From assembly GCA_023409975.1 (NCBI GenBank), contig JAEYQO010000039.1, forward strand, positions 10,908 to 74,907: a DNA stretch of 64,000 bases. The letters run 5' to 3'. The stretch is from Bacteroidota bacterium. GTDB lineage: Bacteria; Bacteroidota; Bacteroidia; Chitinophagales; Chitinophagaceae. The position numbers and the translations under genes are program-made. Each line of letters starts with the position of its first letter. Position 1 is the first letter of the stretch. The notes under the pieces were generated by a model. That model had not been told where the DNA came from, made no database searches, and saw nothing but the letters and a program-made list of their open reading frames with translations. Positions 7,387 to 15,872 of this stretch are shown here, piece by piece.

Positions 7387-9021
7387 TTAATCAGCCTGAT
7401 GAAAAGGATACCTGTAGTCCGTAACCGGAACATAGGTTTCTTTAATGGTCCGGGCACTTAACCAGCGATACAGGTTCAGCATTGAACCTGCCTTATCATT
7501 TGTTCCGGAAGCACGTGCCCCACCAAATGGTTGTTGACCAACAACAGCACCCGTAGGTTTGTCATTGATATAGAAGTTACCAGCGCTGTCAATCAGCTTT
7601 CTGGTCATCACTTCAAGCGCATAACGGTCCTGAGCAAAAATGGCTCCGGTCAGCGCATATCCTGAAGTATGATCTACGGTCTCCAGCATGCTTTCCCATT
7701 GGTCTGCGTCATAAGTGTGAATGGTTAAGACTGGTCCGAATAGTTCCTCACACATGGTCGTATAGTTCGGATCCTGAGCCTCGATGATCGTTGGTTCAAT
7801 AAACCATCCTTTCGACTTGTCGTATTGTCCGCCACAGATGATCGAAGCCTTTCCGCCGGAGTCTTTTACCGCATCGATATATCTTGTGAGGTTATTGAAT
7901 GACTTCTCATCAATGACCGCATTAACGAAATTGGTGAAATCGTCGACAGGACCCATCTTCATGGTTTTCACTTCAGCAACCAGCTTCTCTTTAATTTCCT
8001 CTGCAAGATTCGATGGCAGGTAGGCTCTTGAAGCAGCAGAGCATTTCTGACCCTGATATTCGAAAGCGCCACGGGCGAGATTGGCTACAACACTATCCGA
8101 ATTCGCTGTAGGATGTGCGAACACATAATCCTTACCGCCGGTTTCTCCAACGATTCGGGGATAGGTTTTATACATGTGGATATGCTCACCGATCGTCTTC
8201 CACATGCTTTGAAAAACACCTGTAGAGCCCGTAAAATGAACCCCGCTGAAGTCGGGGTGCCTGAAGCAGATATCACCCACAGTCGGACCATCAGTATAGA
8301 TCAGGTTGATCACCCCGTCCGGTAATCCAGCTTCGCGCAGTATTTCCATGAAAACACTCGCAGAATAGATTTGTGTATTGGCAGGTTTCCAGACAACCAC
8401 ATTACCACACATGGCTGGTGCAGTTGGCAGGTTACCGCCTATCGCTGTGAAATTGAATGGCGTTACCGCCAGGACAAACCCTTCCAGGGGACGGTATTCC
8501 ATCCGGTTGTGGAATCCCTGAGGCGACAAAGGCTGTTGCTTATAAATCTCGGTAAGGAAATAAACATTGAACCTTAAGAAATCAATCAGTTCACAGGCAC
8601 TGTCTATTTCTGCCTGATAGGCATTCTTGCTTTGCCCTAACATTGTCGCCGCATTCATTCTGTAGCGATACTTCGTGGCGAGCAGTTCGGCAGCTTTCAT
8701 AAAGATTGCGGCACGATGTTCCCAGGGGGTATCAGCCCATTGCTTACGGGCCGAAAGAGAAGCCGCAATGGCCTGGCGAACATGAGAATCATCTCCTGCA
8801 TGAAACTGTCCCAATACATGAGCCGTCTCGTGAGGAGGATGAATCGTTTTAGTATTGCCGGTTCTCACCTCTTCACCCCCGATATACATCGGTATATCTC
8901 TCTGCTCCGACTTTAGTTGTTTAATCGCCTCCTGAAGAGCTTTCCTTTCAGGGGAGCCTGGTGCATAGTTCAGAACAGGTTCGTTCTTAGGCTCAGCGTA
9001 ATGGAAATAAGCATTATGCAT
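7387..9021 (-). CDS. pruA: 1-pyrroline-5-carboxylate (L-glutamate gamma-semialdehyde) dehydrogenase
   Basis: Oxidises glutamate-gamma-semialdehyde/P5C to glutamate with NAD+, the second step of proline catabolism, in the cytosol. It is an aldehyde dehydrogenase of about 544 aa with the P5CDH-specific N-terminus NEPVLNYAPGSPER, general base Glu in GETGGKD and nucleophile Cys in YQGQKCSAASR. A longer frame could begin at a TTG at 9045, but that TTG lies inside a perfect -7 promoter box, so the ATG at 9021 is taken as the start. That leaves a roughly 15-nt leader and gives the usual N-terminus. No proline dehydrogenase gene is adjacent. Confidence 0.93.
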   Translation of the reverse strand: MHNAYFHYAEPKNEPVLNYAPGSPERKALQEAIKQLKSEQRDIPMYIGGEEVRTGNTKTIHPPHETAHVLGQFHAGDDSHVRQAIAASLSARKQWADTPWEHRAAIFMKAAELLATKYRYRMNAATMLGQSKNAYQAEIDSACELIDFLRFNVYFLTEIYKQQPLSPQGFHNRMEYRPLEGFVLAVTPFNFTAIGGNLPTAPAMCGNVVVWKPANTQIYSASVFMEILREAGLPDGVINLIYTDGPTVGDICFRHPDFSGVHFTGSTGVFQSMWKTIGEHIHMYKTYPRIVGETGGKDYVFAHPTANSDSVVANLARGAFEYQGQKCSAASRAYLPSNLAEEIKEKLVAEVKTMKMGPVDDFTNFVNAVIDEKSFNNLTRYIDAVKDSGGKASIICGGQYDKSKGWFIEPTIIEAQDPNYTTMCEELFGPVLTIHTYDADQWESMLETVDHTSGYALTGAIFAQDRYALEVMTRKLIDSAGNFYINDKPTGAVVGQQPFGGARASGTNDKAGSMLNLYRWLSARTIKETYVPVTDYRYPFHQAD

Positions 9022-9042
9022 AGGAATGTAATTTTCTGGCCG

Positions 9043-9050
9043 CAAAGGTA
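9043..9050 (-). promoter_or_regulatory. -7 promoter element for pruA (TACCTTTG)
   Basis: Perfect TAnnTTTG on the minus strand, 21 bp upstream of the pruA ATG. It overlaps the alternative TTG start and so excludes it. Confidence 0.75.
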
Positions 9051-9073
9051 GGATATGTAGTCAGTTTAAGAGA

Positions 9074-10204
9074 CTAAACCAATTCTTTCAGCTTCTCAAT
9101 GACTTCATCCACCTCTTCTTTTGTGTTGTGACGGGAAAAGGAGAAGCGGATCGGGATCATTTCCTGTGACTGACCATTGTAGAGCGCTTTGATAACGTGA
9201 CTCACAGAATTGGCGCCACTGCTACAGGCGCTACCACCACTAACGCAAATGCCTGCCATATCCAGATTGAATAGCAGCATTTCGCTTTTATCAGATTTAG
9301 GAAAGGAAACGTTCAAAACAGTATACAGGCTACTGCCATTGGTATCTCCGTTACAAATAACGCCCGGAAAAGTGCTTTGAAGGCGGGTGCACATGTACTC
9401 TTTTAACCCAGAGATATGGCTGCTATCCTCTTCATACCGCTGCATCGCCAGCTCCAGGGCTTTTGCAAATCCGACGATACCATACAGATTCTCTGTTCCG
9501 GCCCGCATATTGCGCTCCTGAGATCCTCCGCAGAGAAGGGGCTGTATCTTGATGTCTTCATTGATATATAACATGCCGACACCCTTTGGCCCATGGAACT
9601 TATGACCTGCAGCAGAAACAAAATGAACTTTGAAACTTTTCAGATCGATCGGATAGTGCCCGATCGTCTGAACCATATCGCTGTGGAATATGGCACCATA
9701 CCGCTCACAGAGCTCGGACACCGCTTTGATCTTCAGCAAATTCCCGATTTCATTGTTTGCATGCATCAATGTAACCAGTGATTTCTCATTTGCTGACAAC
9801 AATTCTTCCAGATGGTTAAGGTCTAGATGTCCTTTCGCTGTGAGCTTCACAAAGCTGAGACGGGCTAAACCACATTTTTCCAGCATTTCAACAGTATGCA
9901 GGGTGGCATGGTGCTCGATTGGAGAAGTGATGATATGTTTGCAGCCAAGGTCCCGAACAGCTGCGTTGATGGCGGTATTGCTGCTTTCTGTCCCTCCGGA
10001 AGTAAAAAATATCTCGCCGGGGTTACAGTTTAATAATTTTGCTACCGTTTTACGCGCCTGTTCCACAGCCATCTTGGTCTCTCTTCCGTAGGAGTAAATT
10101 GATGATGGATTTCCAAACTTCTCGGTCAGGTAAGGCATCATGGCATTGAGCACTTCGGGGTCGAGTGCCGTGGTGGCTGCATTGTCAAAATAAATACGAC
10201 GCAT
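9074..10204 (-). CDS. Cysteine desulfurase (NifS/IscS-like)
   Basis: PLP enzyme of 376 aa that converts cysteine to alanine and a protein-bound persulfide for Fe-S cluster or tRNA thiolation. Seen: N-terminal YFDNAATTALDPEVL, PLP lysine in SAAGHKFHGPKG (K202), and the mobile catalytic cysteine in SGGSACSSG (C327), which marks group I enzymes. No iscU/sufE neighbour, so it is either a general sulfur donor or a paralog with a specialised acceptor. Own promoter TAATTTTG 26 bp upstream. pruA follows after a 52-bp gap but has its own -7 box. Confidence 0.92.
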   Translation of the reverse strand: MRRIYFDNAATTALDPEVLNAMMPYLTEKFGNPSSIYSYGRETKMAVEQARKTVAKLLNCNPGEIFFTSGGTESSNTAINAAVRDLGCKHIITSPIEHHATLHTVEMLEKCGLARLSFVKLTAKGHLDLNHLEELLSANEKSLVTLMHANNEIGNLLKIKAVSELCERYGAIFHSDMVQTIGHYPIDLKSFKVHFVSAAGHKFHGPKGVGMLYINEDIKIQPLLCGGSQERNMRAGTENLYGIVGFAKALELAMQRYEEDSSHISGLKEYMCTRLQSTFPGVICNGDTNGSSLYTVLNVSFPKSDKSEMLLFNLDMAGICVSGGSACSSGANSVSHVIKALYNGQSQEMIPIRFSFSRHNTKEEVDEVIEKLKELV

Positions 10205-10229
10205 CTGGTAGTCACTGGTTTGTGGGCTG

Positions 10230-10237
10230 CAAAATTA
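10230..10237 (-). promoter_or_regulatory. -7 promoter element for cysteine desulfurase (TAATTTTG)
   Basis: Perfect consensus on the minus strand, 25 bp before the start codon. The rest of the divergent 233-bp spacer holds only this and the opposite promoter. Confidence 0.65.
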
Positions 10238-10411
10238 CAAAAATCTTCAAGCGTAGAAAGACGAAATAACTGTCCTGGGATAAGCTGGGGGACGCAGCAG
10301 GTCGCCGAGATATATCAAATTGTCGGGCCTGTGCAGAAGAACTGCCAGATCATCCACCTAAAACTTAGTTAATCATATCGCCGGCTCTGTAATAAACAAG
10401 GTGGTTTTGTG

Positions 10412-10419
10412 TAGGTTTG
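10412..10419 (+). promoter_or_regulatory. -7 promoter element for the LptF/G operon (TAGGTTTG)
   Basis: Perfect TAnnTTTG, 19 bp upstream of the TTG start of the permease gene, so the leader is only about a dozen nucleotides. Confidence 0.65.
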
Positions 10420-10438
10420 CAGCCAAAATTAAAGCAGC

Positions 10439-11884
10439 TTGTTTAGACTGAAAAAACTGGATCTGCTGATCATCAAAAGCTTTATTGGTCCGTTCATCGT
10501 CACCTTTTTCGTGGCTTTGTTCGTGCTGGTAATGCAGTTTTTCTGGCTATACATGGATGAGCTGATCGGGAAAGGATTGGGTGCCTGGATGATCCTGCAA
10601 CTCCTGTTTTACATGTCAGCGACGATGGTTCCACTGGCTCTGCCTCTGGGAATCCTGCTTGCCTCGATCATGACCTTTGGCAACATGGGAGAGAACTTTG
10701 AACTGGTGGCCATCAAGTCTGCCGGTATCTCTCTCCTCAGGTTTCTGCGCCCGTTATTCCTTTTTATTGTCGGGATCAGTCTGCTGGCTTTCATATTTAA
10801 TAATAATCTCATTCCGGTAGCGAACCTAAAGGCTTTATCGCTCTTGTATGATCTCAGGAACTCTAAACCCACACTGAACATTCGCCCAGGACAGTTTAAC
10901 CGAGATATAGATGGCTATTCCATCAGAGTGGGGCAGAAGGAACCGGATGGTAACACGATCAGGAATATCCTCATATACGATCATACTTCAGGAAGAGGCA
11001 ATGATAATGTCGTTGTAGCCAAAGAAGGCGAGATGATCATGGCCGAGGGCGGTCAATTTCTCATTTTTCGTTTACTCGACGGCTGGCGGTATGAAGAGGG
11101 AACTGAGGGTGTCAAAAGAACTCAAACCCGGATGTATTTCAAGCAGTGGGACAAGGTTTTTGACCTGTCATCCTTCAAGTTAAACCGGACAGATGAGGAT
11201 TTGTTTAAAGGCGCTCACCAGATGATGAACATACAACAGCTCAATCTTCAGATAGACAGTATGGGCAAGTCAGGAAAGCGACTGGCCGCAAATGTGGGAA
11301 GTTATCTGGGTCCCTACCTTTCCGTGTTGAGCGAATCCCGTGAGAATGCAAAGTTAAGGCCCCGGCTGGATTCATCAACAGCGGCTCCTTACACCTATGA
11401 CTCCAGCTTTCTTGAGGTGGTTCCGGATACGATGAAGGCGCAGGTGATGCAGCTCGCCATGGGGCATATCAGGAACTCTAAAGGTTTACTTGATATTTCA
11501 TCGACTGATAAAAAGATCCACAAGGAGAATCTTATCAAGTACAATATTGAATGGCACAGGAAGTTTACCCTTTCCTTCGCCTGTGTACTGCTGTTCCTGA
11601 TTGGCGCTCCTTTAGGGGCTATTATCCGTAAAGGAGGACTTGGAATGCCGCTGGTCATCGCAATCAGCTTTTTTATCATTTTTCACATCATGACGATTTC
11701 TGGTGAGAAGTTGGCTAAAAGTGCCGCTCTTGATACCTGGATGGGCATGTGGATGGCTACCGGAATGCTGTTACCGATTGCTATGATACTGATCAATGCC
11801 AGCAGAAAAGACTCCCAGGTATTTAGCGGGGACTGGTTTGTCAGAACCGGTGCTTCAATAAAAAATCTATTTCAAAAGAAATGA
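10439..11884 (+). CDS. LptF/LptG-family LPS export permease
   Basis: 481-aa inner-membrane subunit of the Lpt ABC transporter that extracts LPS and passes it to the periplasmic bridge. Topology is classical: helices near 15-35, 55-80 and 98-120, a large periplasmic beta-jellyroll-like part of about 250 residues, then three helices near 380-465. The N-terminus FRLKKLDLLIIKSFIGPF and the segment MVPLALPLGILLASIMTFG are typical. TTG is the start; no ATG is available before the first helix. It overlaps the PAP2 gene by ATGA. The ATPase and LptA-C are not in the window. Confidence 0.92.
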   Translation: MFRLKKLDLLIIKSFIGPFIVTFFVALFVLVMQFFWLYMDELIGKGLGAWMILQLLFYMSATMVPLALPLGILLASIMTFGNMGENFELVAIKSAGISLLRFLRPLFLFIVGISLLAFIFNNNLIPVANLKALSLLYDLRNSKPTLNIRPGQFNRDIDGYSIRVGQKEPDGNTIRNILIYDHTSGRGNDNVVVAKEGEMIMAEGGQFLIFRLLDGWRYEEGTEGVKRTQTRMYFKQWDKVFDLSSFKLNRTDEDLFKGAHQMMNIQQLNLQIDSMGKSGKRLAANVGSYLGPYLSVLSESRENAKLRPRLDSSTAAPYTYDSSFLEVVPDTMKAQVMQLAMGHIRNSKGLLDISSTDKKIHKENLIKYNIEWHRKFTLSFACVLLFLIGAPLGAIIRKGGLGMPLVIAISFFIIFHIMTISGEKLAKSAALDTWMGMWMATGMLLPIAMILINASRKDSQVFSGDWFVRTGASIKNLFQKK

Positions 11885-12555
11885 CAAATCACGATAAACC
11901 GCTTACACCATACGTGTCCTTCAACCGGTGGTTTCTGATTCCATTTATACTCTGGGTCCTTTTTGGAGGTCTGGCACTGTTGGTTTACGACCAACAGGTG
12001 CTCTTCTCCATAGTTAATACCAACCATGCCAGATGGCTGGATACAGCGATGCATTGGATCACGCGAATGGGTGAAGGGGTTTTTGGAGGTATCATCTTGC
12101 TGATCCTTCTCTCCAGGGAGGCGTTCCGAAACTGGTGGTATTTCTCAGCTGCGGTTCTTTGCAATCTGGTTCCCGCTCTACTCACTCAGTATGTCAAGAG
12201 TCTGGTCAATGCACCCCGGCCACTCAATGTGTTCAGAGATGCAGACTGGGTGCATCATATCCCTGAGTGGGAGCGACTTTTTGAACGTAGTTTCCCTTCC
12301 GGACACACCTGTGCAGGTTTTAGTTTATTCTGTTTTCTTTCTCTCATTTTACTGCCAAAAGACAAATGGTGGGGGCTGATCTTTTTTATTCTGGCGATGT
12401 TGGTAGGGTATAGTCGAATCTATCTGGCTGCCCATTTTTTCCTCGATGTCTACGTCGGTAGCATCATCGGTGTGTTTTTCACTATTTTAGTGCTAATGAT
12501 CATGCGGAAATATCCGCAATATTTTTATAAGAGGAGGAAGTCTCAAACCGTTTGA
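11881..12555 (+). CDS. PAP2-family phosphatase, second gene of envelope operon
   Basis: 224-aa membrane phosphatase. The three PAP2 signature pieces are visible: KSLVNAPRP, RSFPSGHTCAGFS, and YSRIYLAAHFFLDV, with five to six hydrophobic helices. The family removes phosphate from undecaprenyl-pyrophosphate, phosphatidic acid or lipid A. Because it is translationally coupled to an LptF/G gene upstream (ATGA) and to an ArnT-like transferase downstream (TGATG), lipid A 1- or 4'-dephosphorylation or carrier recycling is the more likely job (inference). A second PAP2 gene stands alone at 34315. Confidence 0.9.
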   Translation: MTNHDKPLTPYVSFNRWFLIPFILWVLFGGLALLVYDQQVLFSIVNTNHARWLDTAMHWITRMGEGVFGGIILLILLSREAFRNWWYFSAAVLCNLVPALLTQYVKSLVNAPRPLNVFRDADWVHHIPEWERLFERSFPSGHTCAGFSLFCFLSLILLPKDKWWGLIFFILAMLVGYSRIYLAAHFFLDVYVGSIIGVFFTILVLMIMRKYPQYFYKRRKSQTV

Positions 12556-14192
12556 TGCTCATGAATGCACACAGCCTTTTCAGGTATTCGCTTATTGTCC
12601 TGTGTGCAGGACTGCTCTTTCTGCCCTTTCTGGGCAGAGTGCATCTATTCGACTGGGATGAAATCAATTTCGCTGAATGTGCCCGTGAGATGATCGTCAG
12701 CGGCGACTACCTGATGGTTCAGATAGACTTTAAACCATTCTGGGAAAAACCTCCGCTATTCATCTGGATGCAGGCACTATCTATGAAGCTTTTCGGGATA
12801 AACGAATATGCCGCAAGGTTTCCGAATGCCTTTATGGGAATCGTTACACTCGTTTCATTATACTACATCGGACAAAAAGTTGTCAATGAGAAGATGGCGC
12901 GCTGGTGGGTAATCCTATATGCTGCTTCCTGGTTGCCCCATTTTTATTTCAAGTCGGGTATCATAGACCCAACCTTCAATTTTTTTATCCTGTTATCCTT
13001 CTACCAGATTTACCTTGTAAGATTTGGAAGGGATGCTTATAAACATGCATTTCTGTCTGGGATATTCCTGGGCCTTGCGGTGCTGACGAAGGGGCCAGCA
13101 GCAGCACTGATTGCCTTACTTGCCCTTGCTGTCTATCTGGTCGTAAACCGAGGGCTCTGGGGTTATAAGCCGGGCCATCTGGTATTGATTGCGTTTGCAG
13201 CTTTGTTGCCGTTTGCCGCCTGGTTCGGCGCAACAATCCTCAAGCATGGCTGGGAATATGGACAGTGGTTTATGTCGGAATTTGTTACTTATCAGATCCG
13301 ACTCTTTACAACAGAGGATGCCGGACACGGTGGTCCCTTCTATTACCATTTTATCGTCCTGCTGATAGGTTGTTTCCCTGCTTCGCTGTTACTATTCCAA
13401 TACAGCCGGCACCGGGTTACCGAAAATGAACAGGCCCGCGATTTCACCCGCTGGATGTGGATCCTGTTCTGGGTAACGCTGATCCTGTTTTCGATTGTAA
13501 ACACGAAGATTGTCCATTATTCTTCACTCTGTTACTTTCCGTTAACTTATCTGGCAGCACTTAAGCTAGACCAGATGTTCTCTGGTGAAGTTCGCCTGAA
13601 AAAATGGGTTCATATATCCTATCTGGTGATCGGCATTATTTGGGGGCTCATTTTGATGGCGCTTCCATTTGTAGGGCTTTATAAGGAGAAGTTGATTCCC
13701 TATATAGATGATGCTTTTGCCGTAGGAAACCTGCAGGCAAATGTTGAATGGACGCAAGCTGAGGCTATCTGGGGTGGTATTTATCTGATCGGTGTTATTT
13801 CAGCAGTAGTCCTCATGAAACGGAATTTCAACAAAGGCTTTTCCCTACTTTGTATCACTCAATTGATCTTAATTCAGGTCACAGTCCTCCATTTCACTCC
13901 CAAGATCGAAGCCTATTCCCAAAGAGCCGCTATTCGCTATTTCAAAGGCTTTCAGGGAGAAGATGTTTATGTCCGTCCTCTTGGTTACAAGAGTTATGCG
14001 CATTTGTTTTATACCATGAAGCGCCCTCAGGCTAACCCGAATGCCTATAATGAAGAATGGTTACTTAGCGGACCAGTAGACAAACCTGCCTATTTTATCA
14101 CGAAGAATACTTCTGCCGACCATTTCCGTTCGATACCTACCCTGGAAGAGATCGGCAGCAGAAATGGGTTCGTATTCTTCAGAAGAAAGTGA
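12555..14192 (+). CDS. ArnT-like glycosyltransferase (GT83/PMT superfamily)
   Basis: About 545 aa with 10-12 hydrophobic spans. The first periplasmic loop carries FDWDEINFAE, the conserved acidic motif of ArnT/PMT-type enzymes, followed by FWEKPPLFIWM, which is highly typical of ArnT. These enzymes move a sugar from a polyprenyl-phosphate carrier to lipid A or another envelope acceptor on the periplasmic face. The start is ATG at 12555, overlapping the PAP2 stop by one base (TGATG); a TTG one codon earlier is less likely. Third gene of an operon with LptF/G and PAP2, which supports a lipid A/LPS modification role. Donor sugar unknown. Confidence 0.87.
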   Translation: MLMNAHSLFRYSLIVLCAGLLFLPFLGRVHLFDWDEINFAECAREMIVSGDYLMVQIDFKPFWEKPPLFIWMQALSMKLFGINEYAARFPNAFMGIVTLVSLYYIGQKVVNEKMARWWVILYAASWLPHFYFKSGIIDPTFNFFILLSFYQIYLVRFGRDAYKHAFLSGIFLGLAVLTKGPAAALIALLALAVYLVVNRGLWGYKPGHLVLIAFAALLPFAAWFGATILKHGWEYGQWFMSEFVTYQIRLFTTEDAGHGGPFYYHFIVLLIGCFPASLLLFQYSRHRVTENEQARDFTRWMWILFWVTLILFSIVNTKIVHYSSLCYFPLTYLAALKLDQMFSGEVRLKKWVHISYLVIGIIWGLILMALPFVGLYKEKLIPYIDDAFAVGNLQANVEWTQAEAIWGGIYLIGVISAVVLMKRNFNKGFSLLCITQLILIQVTVLHFTPKIEAYSQRAAIRYFKGFQGEDVYVRPLGYKSYAHLFYTMKRPQANPNAYNEEWLLSGPVDKPAYFITKNTSADHFRSIPTLEEIGSRNGFVFFRRK

Positions 14193-14217
14193 ATTGGCGA
14201 TTGGTGTATATTGCAAT

Positions 14218-14658
14218 ATGGAATATAAGCTATTGGCTCAGTCAGACACGGGGGCGTTTTTAGAATTGCTTGAACTGTTTGAAGTAGTCTTTGAAATGGA
14301 GCCTTTTGTGAGGCCGGATGAGACTTACCTGCGCGCTCTCCTGGTATCTGAAAACTTCTTTTCAATTGTAGCTGCAAAGGACGGTAGGGTAGTCGGTGGT
14401 CTCACCGTATATGTTTTAAAGCAGTATTTTTCAAAGAAGCCACTTGCCTATATTATGGACCTGGCTGTAATGACTCAGTTTCAGAGGCAGGGTATTGGGA
14501 GCCAATTGATCGATTTAACGAGGCGTCATTGCAGAGAACTGGGCTGTGAAGAGCTATTTGTGCAGGCTGACAGGGTAGACGATTATGCACTGGATTTTTA
14601 CCGGAAAACAAACCCCAGCACCGAGGAAGACGTATTGCATTACACCTACAGACTGTAG
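14218..14658 (+). CDS. GNAT acetyltransferase resembling AAC(3)-I
   Basis: 146 aa from the ATG at 14218; an upstream ATG at 14164 would overlap the glycosyltransferase end by 29 bp and adds residues without family character. GNAT core: IMDLAVMTQFQRQGIGSQLI with the acetyl-CoA loop Q-R-Q-G-I-G, then ELFVQADRVDDYALDFYRK. From memory, the order DLAV..RRQGI..LI, VQAD..DD.A..LY and the HY/HF end match the aminoglycoside 3-N-acetyltransferase type I family (AacC1-like) better than generic RimI. Whether it acts on aminoglycosides is unknown; environmental homologues often have no tested activity. Confidence 0.8.
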   Translation: MEYKLLAQSDTGAFLELLELFEVVFEMEPFVRPDETYLRALLVSENFFSIVAAKDGRVVGGLTVYVLKQYFSKKPLAYIMDLAVMTQFQRQGIGSQLIDLTRRHCRELGCEELFVQADRVDDYALDFYRKTNPSTEEDVLHYTYRL

Positions 14659-14673
14659 AAATCCATCAAAACA

Positions 14674-14750
14674 AAAAGCCTCTGCTTTCACAGAGACTTT
14701 CGTTTGATACAATAAAGACCGAAGTCCATTGTATCCTCGAGGTTTGGCAC
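14674..14750 (-). ncRNA. Candidate small RNA with UUCG-capped hairpin and terminator
   Basis: Minus-strand transcript candidate of about 75 nt. After a perfect -7 box (14763-14756) comes GCGGTGCCAAACC. It is followed by a perfect 8-bp helix GATACAAT/ATTGTATC (14735-14728 with 14713-14706) that encloses GAC-TTCG-GTC, a stable C(UUCG)G tetraloop. A 10-bp stem (14700-14691 with 14685-14676) and TTGTTTT then form a terminator. Strand is indicated twice: the tetraloop and a G-U pair in the terminator exist only on the minus strand (the plus strand has C-A there). No gene lies downstream before the convergent acetyltransferase. No known family recognised. Confidence 0.55.
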
Positions 14751-14755
14751 CGCGA

Positions 14756-14763
14756 CAAAGTTA
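14756..14763 (-). promoter_or_regulatory. -7 promoter element for the candidate small RNA (TAACTTTG)
   Basis: Perfect consensus on the minus strand; no -33 TTG at standard spacing. It lies beyond the stop of the thioesterase gene, so it can only serve the RNA. Confidence 0.5.
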
Positions 14764-14811
14764 CATCGAAAAATGAGTGCATTTATTGAATAAGTCGGAT
14801 TTTAACAGGTT

Positions 14812-15249
14812 TCAGAATTTTCTTCCCTCGACTCGCTCCACAGCGTCCCGAAATTCCTGAGGAAACGTCAATTTCCGATTCTCGTTAAAGTCGAACATGA
14901 CCATTACATCCTCTGCCTCTGCAGCTATTTCACGCTGTTCATTTAGTATTCGATGCCTAAGTGAAAAACTACTGTTCCTGATATAGACCATGCGCGCTTC
15001 GATATGTATGTTGCCGGGATAGAAAAGTGGCTTTTTGAAGTCGCAGTTCACTGCCGCCAGCATCGGACCCTGCTTTGTTCTGAGGAAATGCTGGTAAAGC
15101 CCGATCTGCTCCCAATAATGCACTCTGGATGCCTGAATGTATTTCATAAACATTACGTTATTGACATGTCCGAAAAGGTCGAGCTCAGACCAGTCGATTC
15201 GTAATTGCAATTCGGTTAAACCTGGCTGAAGTTTTTCAGAATGTTGCAT
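14812..15249 (-). CDS. 4HBT acyl-CoA thioesterase (YbgC/FadM-like)
   Basis: 145 aa. The motif IDWSELDLFGHVNNVMFMKY at residues 18-37 is the canonical catalytic segment of 4HBT thioesterases (Asp...GHVNN...Y), better conserved than in the 1601 gene. It hydrolyses acyl-CoAs in the cytosol; physiological substrate open. Only 15 bp separate it from the upstream SpoU-type methyltransferase on the same strand, so the two form an operon. Its transcript probably ends near the small-RNA hairpins downstream. Confidence 0.9.
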   Translation of the reverse strand: MQHSEKLQPGLTELQLRIDWSELDLFGHVNNVMFMKYIQASRVHYWEQIGLYQHFLRTKQGPMLAAVNCDFKKPLFYPGNIHIEARMVYIRNSSFSLRHRILNEQREIAAEAEDVMVMFDFNENRKLTFPQEFRDAVERVEGRKF

Positions 15250-15264
15250 AGTCGACTTTTTGTA

Positions 15265-15813
15265 TCAGGAGTTAGGTTCTTGTCCCGTAATGCCGGTTTT
15301 TATCATTTCCCAGAGAACAACACCCGCACTAACGGCGATATTCAGGGAGTGTTTTGCTCCGAACTGAGGTATTTCCAGTACCCCGTCTGCTAAAGCCAGT
15401 ACCTTATCACTAACACCTTCAACTTCGTTGCCAAAGATCAGCGCTGTGGGTTGTTGATCCCAGTTGAACCGGGAAAGGTTGGTGCTATTATGTGCCTGTT
15501 CTACAGGAAGGATCCTATATCCCCTCGTTTTCAGGTCTTTAACAGCTAGCTCAGCACTTGAGGTATGTTTCCATAACACTGTCTCTGTGGCTCCCAGAGC
15601 TGTCTTGTGAATATCCCGATGAGGTGGGCAGGGCGTGTAACCGCAAAGATAGACTGCTTCAACTCCAAACGCGTCTGCTGTTCGGAATACGGATCCGACG
15701 TTATGCATACTTCGGACGTCGTCCAGTACGATAATTAAGGGGTGTTTGGGCGCAGACTTCACCTCCTCTGGATCGAGGCGGTTCAGATCTTCCATTTTTT
15801 TCTTCACAAACAT
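15265..15813 (-). CDS. SpoU/TrmH-family RNA 2'-O-methyltransferase
   Basis: 182-aa SPOUT enzyme. The three SpoU motifs appear in order: motif 1 DDVRSMHNVGSVFRTADAFG, motif 2 ALIFGNEVEGVS, motif 3 EIPQFGAKHSLNIAVSAG, which form the trefoil-knot SAM site. It lacks the N-terminal L30e-like domain of RlmB, so it is a minimal catalytic unit; target (tRNA or rRNA) unknown. It differs from the TrmH-like gene at 29825, whose motifs match Gm18 enzymes more closely. First gene of a two-gene operon with the thioesterase; divergent from clpS with a 59-bp shared promoter region. Confidence 0.9.
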   Translation of the reverse strand: MFVKKKMEDLNRLDPEEVKSAPKHPLIIVLDDVRSMHNVGSVFRTADAFGVEAVYLCGYTPCPPHRDIHKTALGATETVLWKHTSSAELAVKDLKTRGYRILPVEQAHNSTNLSRFNWDQQPTALIFGNEVEGVSDKVLALADGVLEIPQFGAKHSLNIAVSAGVVLWEMIKTGITGQEPNS

Positions 15814-15846
15814 GCTGCAAAATAGTCGCTGTTCATCATAGTCACT

Positions 15847-15854
15847 TATTTTTG
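15847..15854 (+). promoter_or_regulatory. -7 promoter element for clpS (TATTTTTG)
   Basis: Perfect consensus 18 bp before the ATG at 15873. It overlaps a TTG that could otherwise be mistaken for the clpS start. Confidence 0.7.
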
Positions 15855-15872
15855 TACAAATCGCTCGGAATT

